From Ampullaceana balthica (Eukaryota; Mollusca; Gastropoda; Lymnaeidae): DNA of 64,000 bases. This document shows positions 12,197 to 23,350 of this stretch, piece by piece. The stretch covers positions 338,510 to 402,509 of the forward strand of contig CALYLW010000329.1 of NCBI GenBank assembly GCA_944989445.1, in the 5' to 3' direction. The notes beneath the pieces are model-generated. The model did no database searches and had not been told where the DNA came from. It saw only the letters and a list, made by a program, of their open reading frames with translations. The position numbers and the translations under genes were made by a program. How positions within the stretch are numbered: position 1 is the first letter of the stretch; the number at the start of each line of letters is the position of its first letter.

Positions 12197-13186
12197 TCAT
12201 CGTCGGCGTCTGCGATTCCTCCAAGGGCATAGGCCACCTACGAGAGACCTCCAGGCATCTCTATCCTGGGCCAGCTTCTCCAGGATCTTCCATTCATGGC
12301 CAATTCTCTTGATGTCTGCCTCCAATTCTCGGCGCCAAGTGTTTCTTGGACGGCCTCTTTTCCGCTTACCCTGTGGGTTCCATTTCAGGGCTTGCTTTGT
12401 TGTGTTAGGAGCAGGTTTCCTTAGTGTATGACCAATCAACCTCCACCGCTTCTGGAGAATCTCTTCCTCAATGGGCTTCTGTTTTGTCCGCTGCCACAGT
12501 TCCTGGTTGCTGATTTTGTCTGGCCAGTGAATTCTGAGAATCCTTCTTAAACAGTTGTTGATGAAGGACTGGATTCTGGTCAAGTTTACGGCCGTTGTTC
12601 TCCATGTCTCGGCTCCATATAGCAGCACAGGTTTTACCATAGCGTTAAAAATCCTTACTTTTAACTTGCTGCCTAAGTTGTTAGAGACCCAAACATTCTT
12701 GAGTTGCTGGAAGGCTGCTCTTGCTTTTCCGATCCTTATTTTGACGTCCGCATCTGTACCACCTTGCTTATCTACCACGCTGCCAAGGTTAACAAAACTG
12801 TCCACCTCCTCAAGGGCTTCTCCTTCAAGCATAATGGGTGATGTACTGGTGGCATTAACCTTGAGGATTTTACTCTTCCCTTTGTGAATGTTGAGACCCA
12901 TGCTAGCAGTAGTGGCTGTGTCAATGTTTGTTTTCTCCTGCATCTGTTGTTGGGTATGTGCAAGAAGGGCAAGATCATCAGCAAAGTCAAGATCATCCAG
13001 TTGATCCCACAAGGTCCATTGGATGCCATTCCTTTTCTGCTGTGTAGATGTTTTCATCACCCAGTCAATGGCTAACAGGAAGAGGAATGGTGACAGCAAG
13101 CAACCTTGTCTCACACCAGTCTTCACCTGAAACGCATCTGTCACCTGCTGGCCATGGATAACTCGGCAGTTTATCCCTTCGTACAT
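12197..13186 (-). pseudogene. LINE reverse transcriptase, C-terminal two thirds (isolated fragment)
   Basis: A 329-residue open frame that begins inside the reverse transcriptase domain, so the listed ATG is not a real start. Motifs in order: GVRQGCLLSPFLFLLAIDWV (finger/palm block, about residues 24-43), then DDLDFADDLALLAHT with the catalytic FADD box (about 63-77), then a thumb region and a long C-terminal domain with an RRILRIHWPDKI block. A basic KRKRGRPRNTWRRELE stretch and an arginine run come just before the TGA stop at 12197-12199. The 3' untranslated part is only about 38 bases. There is no internal stop or frameshift, which suggests a fairly young insertion. The upstream RT half lies inverted at 13209-13518 and the endonuclease domain is absent, so the copy cannot be autonomous. 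Confidence 0.9.
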
Positions 13187-13208
13187 GTTTCTGATTATAT
13201 CCGTACTT

Positions 13209-13518
13209 AAGCTCCTGCTCGAACTACAGAGGGATCACCCTGCTGTCCATCCCAGGAAAGGTTTTCAACCGTGTACTACTTAACAGGATGAAAAACGCTG
13301 TAGACCCTCTAATGCGGGACGAACAAGCTGGCTTTCGCACCAACAGATCCTGCACGGACCAGATAGCGACACTGCGCATCATTCTAGAGCAGTCACTAGA
13401 GTGGAACTCACCGCTCTATGTCAACTTTGTTGACTATGAAAAAGCCTTCGACAGTGTTGACAGGCAAACCTTGTGGAGATTGCTAAGGCATTACGGGGTG
13501 CCACAGAAGATTACGGAT
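13209..13518 (+). pseudogene. LINE reverse transcriptase, N-terminal segment, inverted relative to the rest
   Basis: This plus-strand segment encodes the early RT blocks in one open frame: SNYRGITLLSIPGKVFNRVL, then a DEQAGFRTNRSCTDQI block, then VNFVDYEKAFDSVDR, which carries the first catalytic aspartate of the palm. It ends at GVPQKITD. The open frame then runs a few codons into target DNA. In a normal element this segment would lie directly upstream of the minus-strand half at 12197-13186. Its flipped orientation next to the 5' target duplication fits twin priming better than a later inversion. Confidence 0.9.
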
Positions 13519-13530
13519 TCTGTACATGTT

Positions 13531-14262
13531 GGAGCCTTTTAAATTGCTGACATGATCCTAAATTATTAGAGAAATTTCAGAATGAAATTATAAATCCAAA
13601 CTGTACCAAATAATCATTCAATAATTTATCATCCAAAATTAATAATACTTTTCAATCCAACGTGATCATGAAATAAAGAACTGAAGAAAAATTCTTAGAA
13701 GATAAAAAGAAAAACCACCCATCACTAAATGAAACTGATATAGCGCCAAAAACAACAACCTAAAAAAATGATATATAAATAAATCCTGAAAAATACATTC
13801 CAAAGTTAAAACACACTCACCCAAAGTTATCTTAACATATAAAAAAAATCGGCATGACAGAAAACCGTAAGAAAACGAAGATAACCGCAACCCTGTGGGT
13901 CGTGGATCAGGTGGGTAACAGATATCTGCCTGGTGCCACTTGACTGACTTATTCGCCTGCCGCTTGCATCTAGTTCCACCCCCGACAATGCAGGCAATCT
14001 TTTAGTTCCGGATCAGCAAACTTAAGCACTGGATAAACACCAGCGCCCCCCGGGGTCTAAACGCCCCATAAATCGGCCACCCAATAACCTAAGCCCTCAT
14101 AGGTTAAGTTAATGCATAATTCGTGCTTACGTGGTGCTGGCCTGTGGATGGTGTGTGTGAGATATGATTTTGTAAACTATACTTTTAACGAGCTGAATAC
14201 CATACGCTCTGATTGATACGACTGGGTAAAATGTTTCACCAAATGAAAGTCTCAATCTTACG
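13531..14262. other. No supported gene
   Basis: AT-rich DNA between the LINE and the hAT-like element. A C-rich patch near 13975-14100 contains aaacgccccataaatcggcc, loosely reminiscent of the arms of the 6393-6835 element but not alignable enough to call. Confidence 0.4.
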
Positions 14263-14270
14263 CTTTAGGC

Positions 14271-15147
14271 CAGGGGTCGGGAAACCATGGCTCGCGAGCC
14301 ATATGTGGCTCTATTGATGGTTGCATATGGCTCGCAGTCAAATTTTCCATTATATACACAAAAAAATTCTTCAGACTACTTTGATCTACATATTATTATT
14401 AATTGCATAAAAAGTCCCCACGCCTGCTTGAAGCTTAACCTCACCACGTATCAACCAAATAGCAAAGCCATCAACAAAGCCATGCATCACCATTAAGTCG
14501 CATTAAATGGTAAGAAATACTCATTATTGATTAGCAACAGCATAACAATTGTTATTAAAAAAGAATTCAGAGACGTACTAATTGTACTTTTAGTGATGAA
14601 ATTAGGGGCCGTCCATAAATGACGACACGCCCCTAAAAAAACTAGGGGTCCACACATTTGTGTCGTTGTGTGACGAGGCAGGGGGGGGTGTTTAAGAACT
14701 GTGACGTCACATCAAAACTTGCAACTAAATAAAATTTCCACTTAAATATTTAATTGTTTACAATTATTTAAAGACATTTTGAAATGGTTTCACGCATATA
14801 ACGATATAAGAGTGTGGTGTTACACTAAATACACACACAATAAAGTTATTTGAAACTTGTTCATTTTCAAATAGGAAATGTGGCTTTAATTGGGGAGGGC
14901 GCAAAGCTTGTGACGTCATATTGAAGAGGGTCTAAGTTTTTGTGACAAAATGTGACGAAGGGGGAGGGGGGGTGAAAATCGACCAAAATCGCGCGACGTC
15001 ATTTATGGACAACCCCTTAGGCTACACAAAATGCACACATTCTCTTGAATTGTTGGTTTTAAACATAATGTATGGCTCTCACCGAATTACTCTTCAAAAT
15101 ATGTGGTGTTTAAGGCTCCCCCAGACAAAAAGTTTCCCCGACTACTG
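14271..15147. mobile_element. hAT-like non-autonomous element (877 bp) with perfect 8-bp TSD
   Basis: The left end is caggggtcgggaaac and the right end, in reverse complement, is cagtagtcggggaaac. Perfect 8-bp duplications ctttaggc flank it (14263-14270 and 15148-15155). A CAG-starting TIR with an 8-bp TSD is the hallmark of the hAT superfamily. Subterminal motifs such as catatgtggctct repeat inside the left end. No transposase domain is visible; the small frame at 14287-14496 is not recognisable. A second transposon (14605-15016) is nested inside, so the original element was about 460 bp. Confidence 0.88.
14605..15016. mobile_element. Harbinger-like MITE, copy A (412 bp), nested in the hAT-like element
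   Basis: TIRs are ggggccgtccataaatgacg on the left and cgtcatttatggacaacccc on the right, flanked by TTA on both sides (14602-14604 and 15017-15019). A 3-bp TTA/TAA duplication fits the PIF/Harbinger superfamily. The interior carries G-rich runs next to tgtgacg motifs. Removing it leaves gaaattaggctacac as the inferred empty site in the host hAT element. Two further copies lie at 30919-31191 and 38077-38800. Confidence 0.85.
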
Positions 15148-15385
15148 CTTTAGGCTATAATAAAGGTTTAATTTCAATCTTGCAAAAAACGTATCATTTT
15201 CTTAGTCGTACGATTAACTCTTTTAGCATCTCGAGAATAATTCTATGTGTTCTTAGTTGGACGGGGTAGAGGGAAGGATCAACCAATAAAATAGTTTATC
15301 TTATATTTACAAGGTAGGGAAATAGACTTTGGTATTAAAACAAAAGTCACATTGACCTCAAGTAAGTATGGCTTCCAAGATGATC

Positions 15386-15668
15386 ATGGTACAGGAATGA
15401 CTTGAAAATCTCATGACTTCAAAAGCCATTTTACAGGAATGACTTAAAGACTGCATGACTTTCAAAACAATCGCATAGTAATCACGTAAAGACTGCATGA
15501 CTTATTTAAAGTGGTGGCACGGGAATGACTTAAAGACTGCATGACTTATTTAAAGTGGTGGCACGGGAATGACTTAAAGACTGCATGACTTATTTAAAGT
15601 GATGGCACGGGAATTACTTAAAGACTGCATGACTTTTTTAAAGTGATGGCACGGGAATGACTTAAAGA
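15386..15668. repeat. 44-bp minisatellite
   Basis: About six units built on gacttaaagactgcatgact followed by tatttaaagtggtggcacgggaat. The right three or four units are nearly identical and the left ones are diverged. The spacing between units is 44 bases. Confidence 0.9.
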
Positions 15669-16309
15669 CCTCCTTCTTCACGACCTGGTTGGTCTAGCGG
15701 GCCGATACTCTGTCTACCTCTGAGTGGGGTTGTTTGTGTACTATTTGGAGGACCACCCCACTTGGCCAAGACTTTCCCACACTTCAGCTTGCCAAAAAAA
15801 TTGCCGCGTTCCTTGATCGCTGTAGCATTTCAGTGATTGAATGAACGGTTAGGCCGGGGACGTATCGACCCAAGGAATTACAGTACAGCCCAGCTGTAAA
15901 CTTTACAGATTGCGGTAAATACCGGCGCAACCCGTCGCAACCCGTCGGTCTGTCTACCTGTAGTTTTGGTTTTTACGTTGTTGTTGTTTTGGATTTTACT
16001 CTTTTTTTATTTTAAATCTCTTACCTGAAGCCCAAATCTGACAGGATAGTGTGAGTATACAAGTCCCCGCTTTGACCCTGTCATCAGTGTACGATGTGCG
16101 TATCCCACACCACCACGCCCCCTATCCTCGCTTTGAACTGAGGCCTTCAATGCGTGGGAAGAGATATAGGTAAAAACCCATTGTTCTAAATATGGCTTAT
16201 CAGATGTCTCCCCACTGAGAAAGAAATTTGGTGTGTGTGTGCGGGGGAAGAGAGGGAGGGGTGAATGGAAGGTAAACGCAACAATGAGTAAGTTAGATTG
16301 ATGTAAGGA
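15669..16309. other. No supported gene
   Basis: Mixed DNA. A tRNA-like string (tggttggtctagcgg, near 15685) was checked as a possible SINE box A, but no matching box B was found downstream. Confidence 0.35.
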
Positions 16310-16625
16310 TGAGCCAAAGGGGATGAGTTGGTGAGGTGAAGGTGAGGAATTGGTGAGCTAAAGGTAAATACTTGTTAAGCCAAAGGTGCGGAGTTGGTGA
16401 GGTAAATGTGAAGAGTTTTGAATTTAAGGTGAAGATGTGTGAGCTAAATGTGAGGAGTTGCAGAGCTACAGTTAGGATTTATTGAGCAAAAGGTGTGGAG
16501 TTTGTGAGCTAAAGGCGAGGAGCTGGTGAGCTAAAAGTGAGGAGTTTGTGAACTAAATGTGAGCATTTGCGAGCTAAAGGTGAGGAGTTGCCGAGCTAAA
16601 GATAGGGACTTGGTGAGCTAAAGAA
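16310..16625. repeat. 22-bp degenerate minisatellite
   Basis: About 14 units around gagctaaaggtgaggagttg gt, heavily diverged at the left and better conserved towards 16500-16625. Confidence 0.85.
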
Positions 16626-17624
16626 ACGCTAGGGTTAAGAAAAAATTCCGAGTTGAAAATCATCTGATGGTATAAACATCCAAGCCTGCCAGACTTCAAT
16701 AACTTGAACCATTTTCTTAAAAAACAACTCCCTAATCCTAATAACGAATCAAAAGATTTTCTGGCACGAGTCCTGCCAAGGAAGATAACTGAATTTAGAA
16801 GAACTGGAGGGGGGTAATTAAAGATTACAAATACATGCGCCATTCGTTAATACACATCTGAAATTAACATTTCATATCATACCAACAACATCCATTGAAC
16901 AGCACAAACATTCGTTACACTACAAAAGGTTTTAATTAAGTATTTTGCAAAAACTAGAAGTTTTCTGTGACAAGTACTGCACTTACATAATCCTTATTGA
17001 GTAGTGATTGTGACTACGCATTTGCTTTCGGCACACGTGCCAATCATAACACGCTTCGAAATTTCGCAATGGGACGCGTAAGAGCACAACCAATTATCGA
17101 AGTCCCAAAAGGTCCACCTTACATGGTCGAGTTTATAGTCAACGGCGAATGTTTGATACGTCCTTATTCGGCACGCTGGCACCAATAAAATGTGGGTGAG
17201 ACTGCAATCAGGCTTATAGATAAGTAGATGGATAACACGCAAACAGGGTATAAACGTCACAAAACAACGCAGTAGCACGTTAGCAATAGCCATAGCACCA
17301 ATAGGCTGTTAACCCTTGCACTAGGTTGTCGATTTTCTTTTTCCCGAGTTTGACGACCGAAGTACCAGAGCGCACTTTTCACGATAGCAGCTAGGTTGCT
17401 AAACTTTTCTAATAGTTTGGAGAACGTTTTCCAAGACTACACTTTCGATGCATGCTGATACCAATAGATTGTCACCCCTTGCACTAATGTACAGTTTCCA
17501 TGCTGGCACGCTAACCGCAGTAGGTTGTCGACCCTTCCACTAGGTTGTCGCTCCTTGCTCTAGTGTACACTCTTCATACTTGCGTGTGAAACAGATTCAC
17601 GCCTTTCTTCCACCGATCATGGTT
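16626..17624. other. No supported gene; short degenerate repeats
   Basis: Two opposing short frames lie at 16994-17293 (99 residues on minus, 63 on plus). Neither has a recognised domain. From about 17290 to 17570 the phrase cccttgcactaggttgtc recurs three or four times in degraded form. Confidence 0.4.
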
Positions 17625-17705
17625 CACTCTCCCCCACCCTAGTCCTACCCTCCCCCACACTAGTCCTACCCTCCCCCACCCTTGTCCTCCCCTCCTCCAT
17701 CCCTG
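17625..17705. repeat. Short C-rich tandem repeat, about 20 bp
   Basis: About four units of tcctaccctcccccacacta, slightly diverged. Confidence 0.75.
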
Positions 17706-18845
17706 CACAAGTCAATCGTTGCGCCTTAAATGCAGGAGCCAGATTTTATTTTTTTGGGATACAATGTCGCGTCATGACCTTGCAGACTCTGGGCTTTGAA
17801 TAAACAACAGAAAACAGAAGTAAATAAATAATAAAATAACTATAAGAAATAAAGAAACGTCAAACTGTGTGCTTGGGGTGGGGTGGGGGGCAAGAGGGAT
17901 GGTGAACTCGTGAACATTATCACGCATGAAAACACAATTTAGTTCTCTCCGTCTCCAGCAGTGCAAAGGTTCGCCTAAAAATGTGACCTATTTTAAATAA
18001 CCATGAGTAAAGTGTCATTTTGTCGTCTTCAACTCACTGATAATACTTTGTGATTTGTGAAGACATTAAAAACTCCACAGGTTTCTGGGTATCGATACCA
18101 AGTACTAATGAAAACAACGAATACCTCGAGGTGGAGGTTTCAATTGAACACACAAGTTTCGATTACACTATCTGAACACACAGACACGAAATCGTCCCAG
18201 ATTCCTTGGTCAGGAGGTTCAAGTACATGCCTGCGAATACTGACAAGAATATGTTTGCTCATGACTTTCACCCCGATTCAACTTTTTTTTTCTTCAAACT
18301 GCCTTCCATGCATTACTCTTTGCGCATTAGGGTGCGTCTAAAAAAAATGAAAGTCTAAAAGTTTATATCAATGCGTTGTTTGAAAAAACGCTTAAGGGGA
18401 GGTTAGAGGGTAGCCCTGTTGTTGAGCATCTGTGGCTTGCATTAGACAAAATGCGAGTTTAAGTGTAAGAGTTACGACCCCTTTCGGGATGTATTTTTGG
18501 TGGGGAAAGGGGAGGGGGGAGATGAGGATGGGGGTGCCCTTTTTTATCTTATGTACTTAAATTTCTTCACTAATCAGTGGTTCTCAACACCAAAACTAAA
18601 TAATTTTTAATAATTTTTTTTTAAATACGCTTCGTCACTTGCATTTTGACCTTGTATTTATTTACAAACCCGTGGTAGAGAGCTGATAGAATTTCTGTTG
18701 TCTTGGCAAACAGTACCCCATTGTCTCATTGGTTCTTTTCTTAATCATGTTGTCTAAAATTCAATACAACTCCAAAAAGAAAGGGGGAAAAAATTCAGGA
18801 CTTGCATACAAAAAAATAAACACGATTCACTGAAACTTAAACTTT
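17706..18845. other. No supported gene
   Basis: Mixed AT-rich DNA. A lone hAT-like terminus cagtggttctcaac at about 18576 has no convincing partner or duplication within the next few hundred bases. Confidence 0.4.
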
Positions 18846-19702
18846 CCGAACTCAGTTCTTGGTGAAACTAAAACTAACGAAGTCATGAACCGCAATGAGC
18901 ACTCTTACGGAGTCTCTCTAACCTTAAGTTTTGTACAGTCATCCAACTGTGAGAACCCTCGAATGCCCCGAACTCAGTTCTTGGTGAAACTAACAATAAC
19001 GAAGTCATGAACCGCAATGAGTCCTCTTACGGAGTCTCTCTAACCTTAAGTTTTGTACAGTCATCCAACTGTGAGAACCCTCGAATGCCCCGAACTCAGT
19101 TCTTGGTGAAACTAACAATAACGAAGTCATGAACCGCAATGAGTCCTCTTACGGAGTCTCTCTAACCTTAAGTTTTGTACAGTCATCCAACTGTGAGAAC
19201 CCTCGAATGCCCCGAACTCAGTTCTTGGTGAAACTAACAATAACGAAGTCATGAACCGCAATGAGTCCTCTTACGGAGTCTCTCTAACCTTAAGTTTTGT
19301 ACAGTCATCCAACTGTGAGAACCCTCGAATGCCCCGAACTCAGTTCTTGGTGAAACTAACAATAACGAAGTCATGAACCGCAATGAGTCCTCTTACGGAG
19401 TCTCTCTAACCTTAAGTTTTGTACAGTCATCCAACTGTGAGAACCCTCGAATGCCCCGAACTCAGTTCTTGGTGAAACTAACAATAACGAAGTCATGAAC
19501 CGCAATGAGTCCTCTTACGGAGTCTCTCTAACCTTAAGTTTTGTACAGTCATCCAACTGTGAGAACTCTCGAATGCCCCGAACTCAGTTCTTGGTGAAAC
19601 TAAGAATAACGACGTCATGAACCGCAATGAGTCCTCTTACGGAGTCTCTCTAACCTTAAGTTTTGTACAGTCATCCAACTGTGAGAACCCTCGAATGCCC
19701 CG
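18846..19702. repeat. 122-bp satellite, seven units
   Basis: Units begin with ccgaactcagttcttggtga at 18846, 18968, 19090, 19212, 19334, 19456 and 19578, exactly 122 bases apart. The inner units are almost identical. The first (aactaacgaag, gagcactc) and last (aagaataacgacg) units carry private changes, as expected when unequal exchange homogenises the middle of an array. No open frame or promoter is evident in the unit. Confidence 0.95.
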
Positions 19703-19934
19703 CGTGTCATGTCGAATGTTTTCATGCCATTTACCTGCTCACCTCTTGGCATTGAGCCTTGTTTAAAATACTCGTCTATAGAGCACGCCCCCACCCCCCC
19801 TACCCCACAGCCCCCCATTACCTGTCCAAAAAAACCTGCATCAAGAGGTGCGCCCGGTTTTTGTCTTGCAAGTCAAGCGAGCACAATGGCGACGGGCTGA
19901 TGTTTACGATCTGAGGAGTTGAGTGCGTCTTTGC

Positions 19935-20985
19935 GTTCGTGGCAAATTGAATGTGTCTTGACACTGCTAGCAGTTTAGTGTGTCTTGACACTGCTGGAGA
20001 TTTAGTGTGTCTTAACACTGCTGGCAGTTTAGTGTGTCTTTACACTGCTGGAGATTTAGTGTGTCTTAACACTGCTGGCAGTTTAGCGTGTCTTTACACT
20101 GCTGGCAAATTAGTTGTGTCCTTACTCTGATGGCAATTTAGTTTGTCTTTACACTGATGGCAATTAAGTGTGTATTTACACTGCTGGCAGTTTAGTGTGT
20201 CTTAACACTGCTGGCAGTTTAGTGTGTCTTTACACTGCTGACAGTTTAGCGTGTCTTTACACTGCTGGCAGTTTAGTGTGTCTTTACACTGCTGGCAGTT
20301 TGGTGTGTCTTTACACTGCTGGCAGTTTAATATGTCTTTACACTGCTGGCAATTAATATGTCGTTACACTGCTGGAGATTTAGTGTGTCTTTACACTGCT
20401 GGCAATTTAGCGTGTCTTTACACTGATGGCCCTTTAGTGTGTCTGTACACTGCTGGCAGTTTAGTGTGTCTTTACACTGCTGGCAGTTTAGTGTGTCTTA
20501 ACACTGCTGGCAATTTCGTGTGTCTTTACACTGCTGGCAGTTTAGTGTGTCTTTACACTGCTGGCAATTTAGTGTGTCTTTACACTGATGGCAATTTAGT
20601 GTGTCTTTACGCACTGATGGTAATTGCGTCTTTACACTGATTGCGATGGCGTCTATACACTGATGGCAATTAGTATGTCTTTACACTGGGGGAAATTTAG
20701 TGTATCTTTACACTGCTGGCAGTTTAGCGTGTCTTTACACTGCTGGCAATTTAGTGTGTCTTTATACTGCTGGCTATTTAGTGTGTCTATATACTGATGG
20801 CAATTTAGTGTGTCTTTACACTGATGGTAATTGCGTCTTTACACTTATTGCCATTAGTGTGTCCTTAGACTGATGGCAATTAATGTGTCTTTACACCGAA
20901 GGCAATTAAGTGTGTCTTTAAGGTGATGGCAATTAAGTGTATATTTAAAGTGATGGTAATTTAGTGTGTCTTTTTATTAAGCATG
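19935..20985. repeat. 27-bp minisatellite, about 38 units
   Basis: The unit is tagtgtgtctttacactgct followed by ggcagtt. Each unit holds an imperfect inverted repeat (AGTGT...ACACT). Right-hand units drift to actgatggcaatt. The period is a multiple of three, so Cys/Leu/Tyr/Thr frames run through it. These are artefacts. Confidence 0.95.
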
Positions 20986-21654
20986 TCTTAAAGACCATTT
21001 GATTTTTTTAAAATATACATAACGAGGTTCACATATAAACAGAGGTGTTATACATTCCGTCAGCCCTACTGTTAGGGATGCCTGATTTACTAGCGTTACC
21101 TTATAAAAGGACTCCTTACTCCATACAACACTGCAACTGCTGTTTTGGATGAATTCCACGTATACTCAGATTCTATAAACAAACTCTTTGTTATTCTTTG
21201 AAACGTGTAAACTATTGCAGAAAGAAATCATTAGCGTAGCTAAATGACATTTTTTAAAAAAACACGCGAGTCTCTGCAGTTATTGCACGGGTGGCACACG
21301 AGGGTCTTTAGGTCAAGGAGTTGGGCTAAGTTATTATTTTTGTGTGCGCCACGTTACGCTACGTCATTACAGTACACACATTAAACATGCAGTCGGTCTT
21401 GAGAGATGAGAGACGCACCGAGCCGCACCTTGTGTAAAATAAAATTCTTGGAAGATATTTGGATAGAAGTCAGAAAAAAAAGTATACATTTTTTCCCTAA
21501 GATGAAAAAAAGTTGAAAGGTTTTTGACTCGCTCTAACTCCTATGCCCTGGTTAGATCCTCGCTTTATCGGGAGACGAGATTCTTCCCGATAACCCTCTC
21601 GTTTTGTAAGTCTCCTGCTCTGTGAGATCTTCGCGAGAGCATCTTCCACGTGAC
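20986..21654. other. No supported gene
   Basis: Mixed DNA with a 60-residue minus-strand frame (20977-21159) lacking a recognised domain. Confidence 0.4.
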
Positions 21655-21975
21655 AGTGAAATCTGTGTATTCTAAACGGTTAAATCTTGTATCTCAGGCA
21701 ATTAAATCTTATATTTCAATTTTTTTAATTGATTCTCTTACGCTGTTAAATCTTGTATCTCTGGCGGTTAAAATCTTGCATCTCAGACGGTTACATGTTG
21801 TGTCTCAGGCGGTTAAATGTTGTATCTCAGGCGGTGAAATCTTTTATCTCAGCGGTTAAATCTTGTATTTGCTTCTGACACGATTATAACCTAGTGGTTA
21901 AATAGTGTGTACCAAATCGTTAAATCTTTATACCAAGCGGTTTAATGTGGTATTTTGGGCCGTTAAATGTTGTAT
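21655..21975. repeat. 22-bp degenerate minisatellite
   Basis: About 13 units of ggttaaatcttgtatctcag gc. Diverged, with AT-rich interruptions at about 21710-21735 and 21870-21890. Confidence 0.85.
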
Positions 21976-23106
21976 TACTTTAAATTCATAAACACTCAAG
22001 ATACAAATATCGCCTTGTATCACAAATGTATACTTTTAAAAAGTCATTGCTTTTCTCCCTTCAAGTATAAGTGTATTTTTTTTCCTCACTGGATAATTTA
22101 TTTTAAAAATTCTTTTTTAACCTAAATTATTTTCCACCTGGTTAGTTGTTGGGTATTCTTTTCGTTCTGAGGTTAGGTGGGGGGGGGGCAAAAGCTAGAC
22201 CCACTCAGGTTAACACCAGCACCGCCACTACTCGGGTATGAATATAGCATAACACTATGTACTTTACATCACCAAATACAATATAGTAAGTTACGGGACC
22301 CCAACCTTCTCCGATGGTACTGCAAGCAATATCACAGTTGAATTCAGTTTGGTTGGAAAATTGTTCCTGTTCTATTTTCATCTTAACACATAAACCATCA
22401 CCAAAATCATTTGGTGCCGACATTTACGAGTGGACTTAGGCATTATGTGTGTATGTGTGTGTGTGTGGGGTGGTGGTGGTGTGGTTGTGTGGGTGGGTCG
22501 TATATACGATAGAAAAGGTTTTTGTCTCCGCGGAATTGAGAAGAGGTTTTAGAGAGGCCGCTATGCTGCTATGGTGCAGGAGACATTTTTCATATTTTTT
22601 ATGATACGATTGGCCTCACTTTTCCCAAAATCTGGCGGTGGGATGGGGTGGCGGGAGGGGAGAGAATGTTAAAGCCTGGAGATGTCTACAACTTCTAGAT
22701 GACAGGAGATGAAGTTTGTGAGATAAGTGGGGTGTGCGCGGGAGGGGGGGCTGTTGAAATGTGTGGTACAGGGGAGTGGAAGTGATTCGTAGATTTTGCG
22801 TTGATTTATGTATCGGGGACTTGGCGAGTATCGACTTTATCCATGACGATACGATTATTTATTAGAACTGTATTCGTCATTGTGCTACACCGATGCCCAC
22901 AATTTGTCATAGTTTTCTGTTGGACATTTAGTTGGACACTTTCTGTCTGCGTGAATGCATAAATACCTTCAACAAATAAACTTGAAAGATGAAAGAACTA
23001 GGAAAAATAGAATATAAAAACAATTATGCTGCTAATTAGCATTTAGTTTTTTAAATTAGTTTATATTATTATTATAGTGATGAATATGAATGGCAATGAC
23101 AAGATC
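21976..23106. other. No supported gene
   Basis: Includes a TG/G-rich stretch at about 22445-22500 and G-rich patches at 22635-22760. No gene recognised. Confidence 0.4.
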
Positions 23107-23350
23107 TTTAAATGTATGGCCCCATCACGCCCTCGCACTCCTACCACGCCCCTGCACGCCCTCCCACTCCACCCATGGCCATACATGCCCTCTCCCCACC
23201 AGCGCACCTACACGCCCCCACCCCACCCATGCCCCTGAACGCCCCCACCCAACCACGCCCCTACACGCCCTCTCACCCCACCAACGCCCCTAAACCCCCT
23301 CCCTACCCACCCAAGCACCTACAAGCCCTCCCCCCCACCCAAGCCCCTAT
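23107..23350. repeat. C-rich degenerate repeat (cacgcccct-type)
   Basis: Repeated ccctacacgccc and cccacccatgcccct phrases of irregular length, strongly C-rich on the plus strand. Pro/His-rich frames here are products of the composition. Confidence 0.7.

Larger units (their letters stand above)
12159..13518 (-). mobile_element. 5'-truncated, 5'-inverted non-LTR retrotransposon (LINE), RTE- or I-like
   Basis: A LINE inserted in minus orientation. The 3' portion (12159 to about 13205) reads on the minus strand and ends in a short CAACAAC tail. The upstream portion (about 13209-13518) is flipped onto the plus strand. Perfect 12-bp duplications tctgtacatgtt flank the whole (12147-12158 and 13519-13530). 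The two coding halves are exactly contiguous in protein order: the plus-strand half ends at QKITD and the minus-strand half resumes at IIRNMYEG, with about 7 bp (tacggat) shared at the join. This is the signature of twin priming during target-primed reverse transcription. Clade assignment rests on protein style and short 3' tail and is tentative. Confidence 0.9.

Noticed and set aside
12555..13075. Plus-strand frames of 63-110 residues over the LINE
   Set aside because: Antisense shadows of the minus-strand reverse transcriptase frame, which has the catalytic FADD box.
15680..15720. tggttggtctagcgg as a SINE box A
   Set aside because: No matching box B within 30-60 bases.
18573..18700. hAT-type left end cagtggttctcaac
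   Set aside because: No paired right end or target duplication could be found within several hundred bases.
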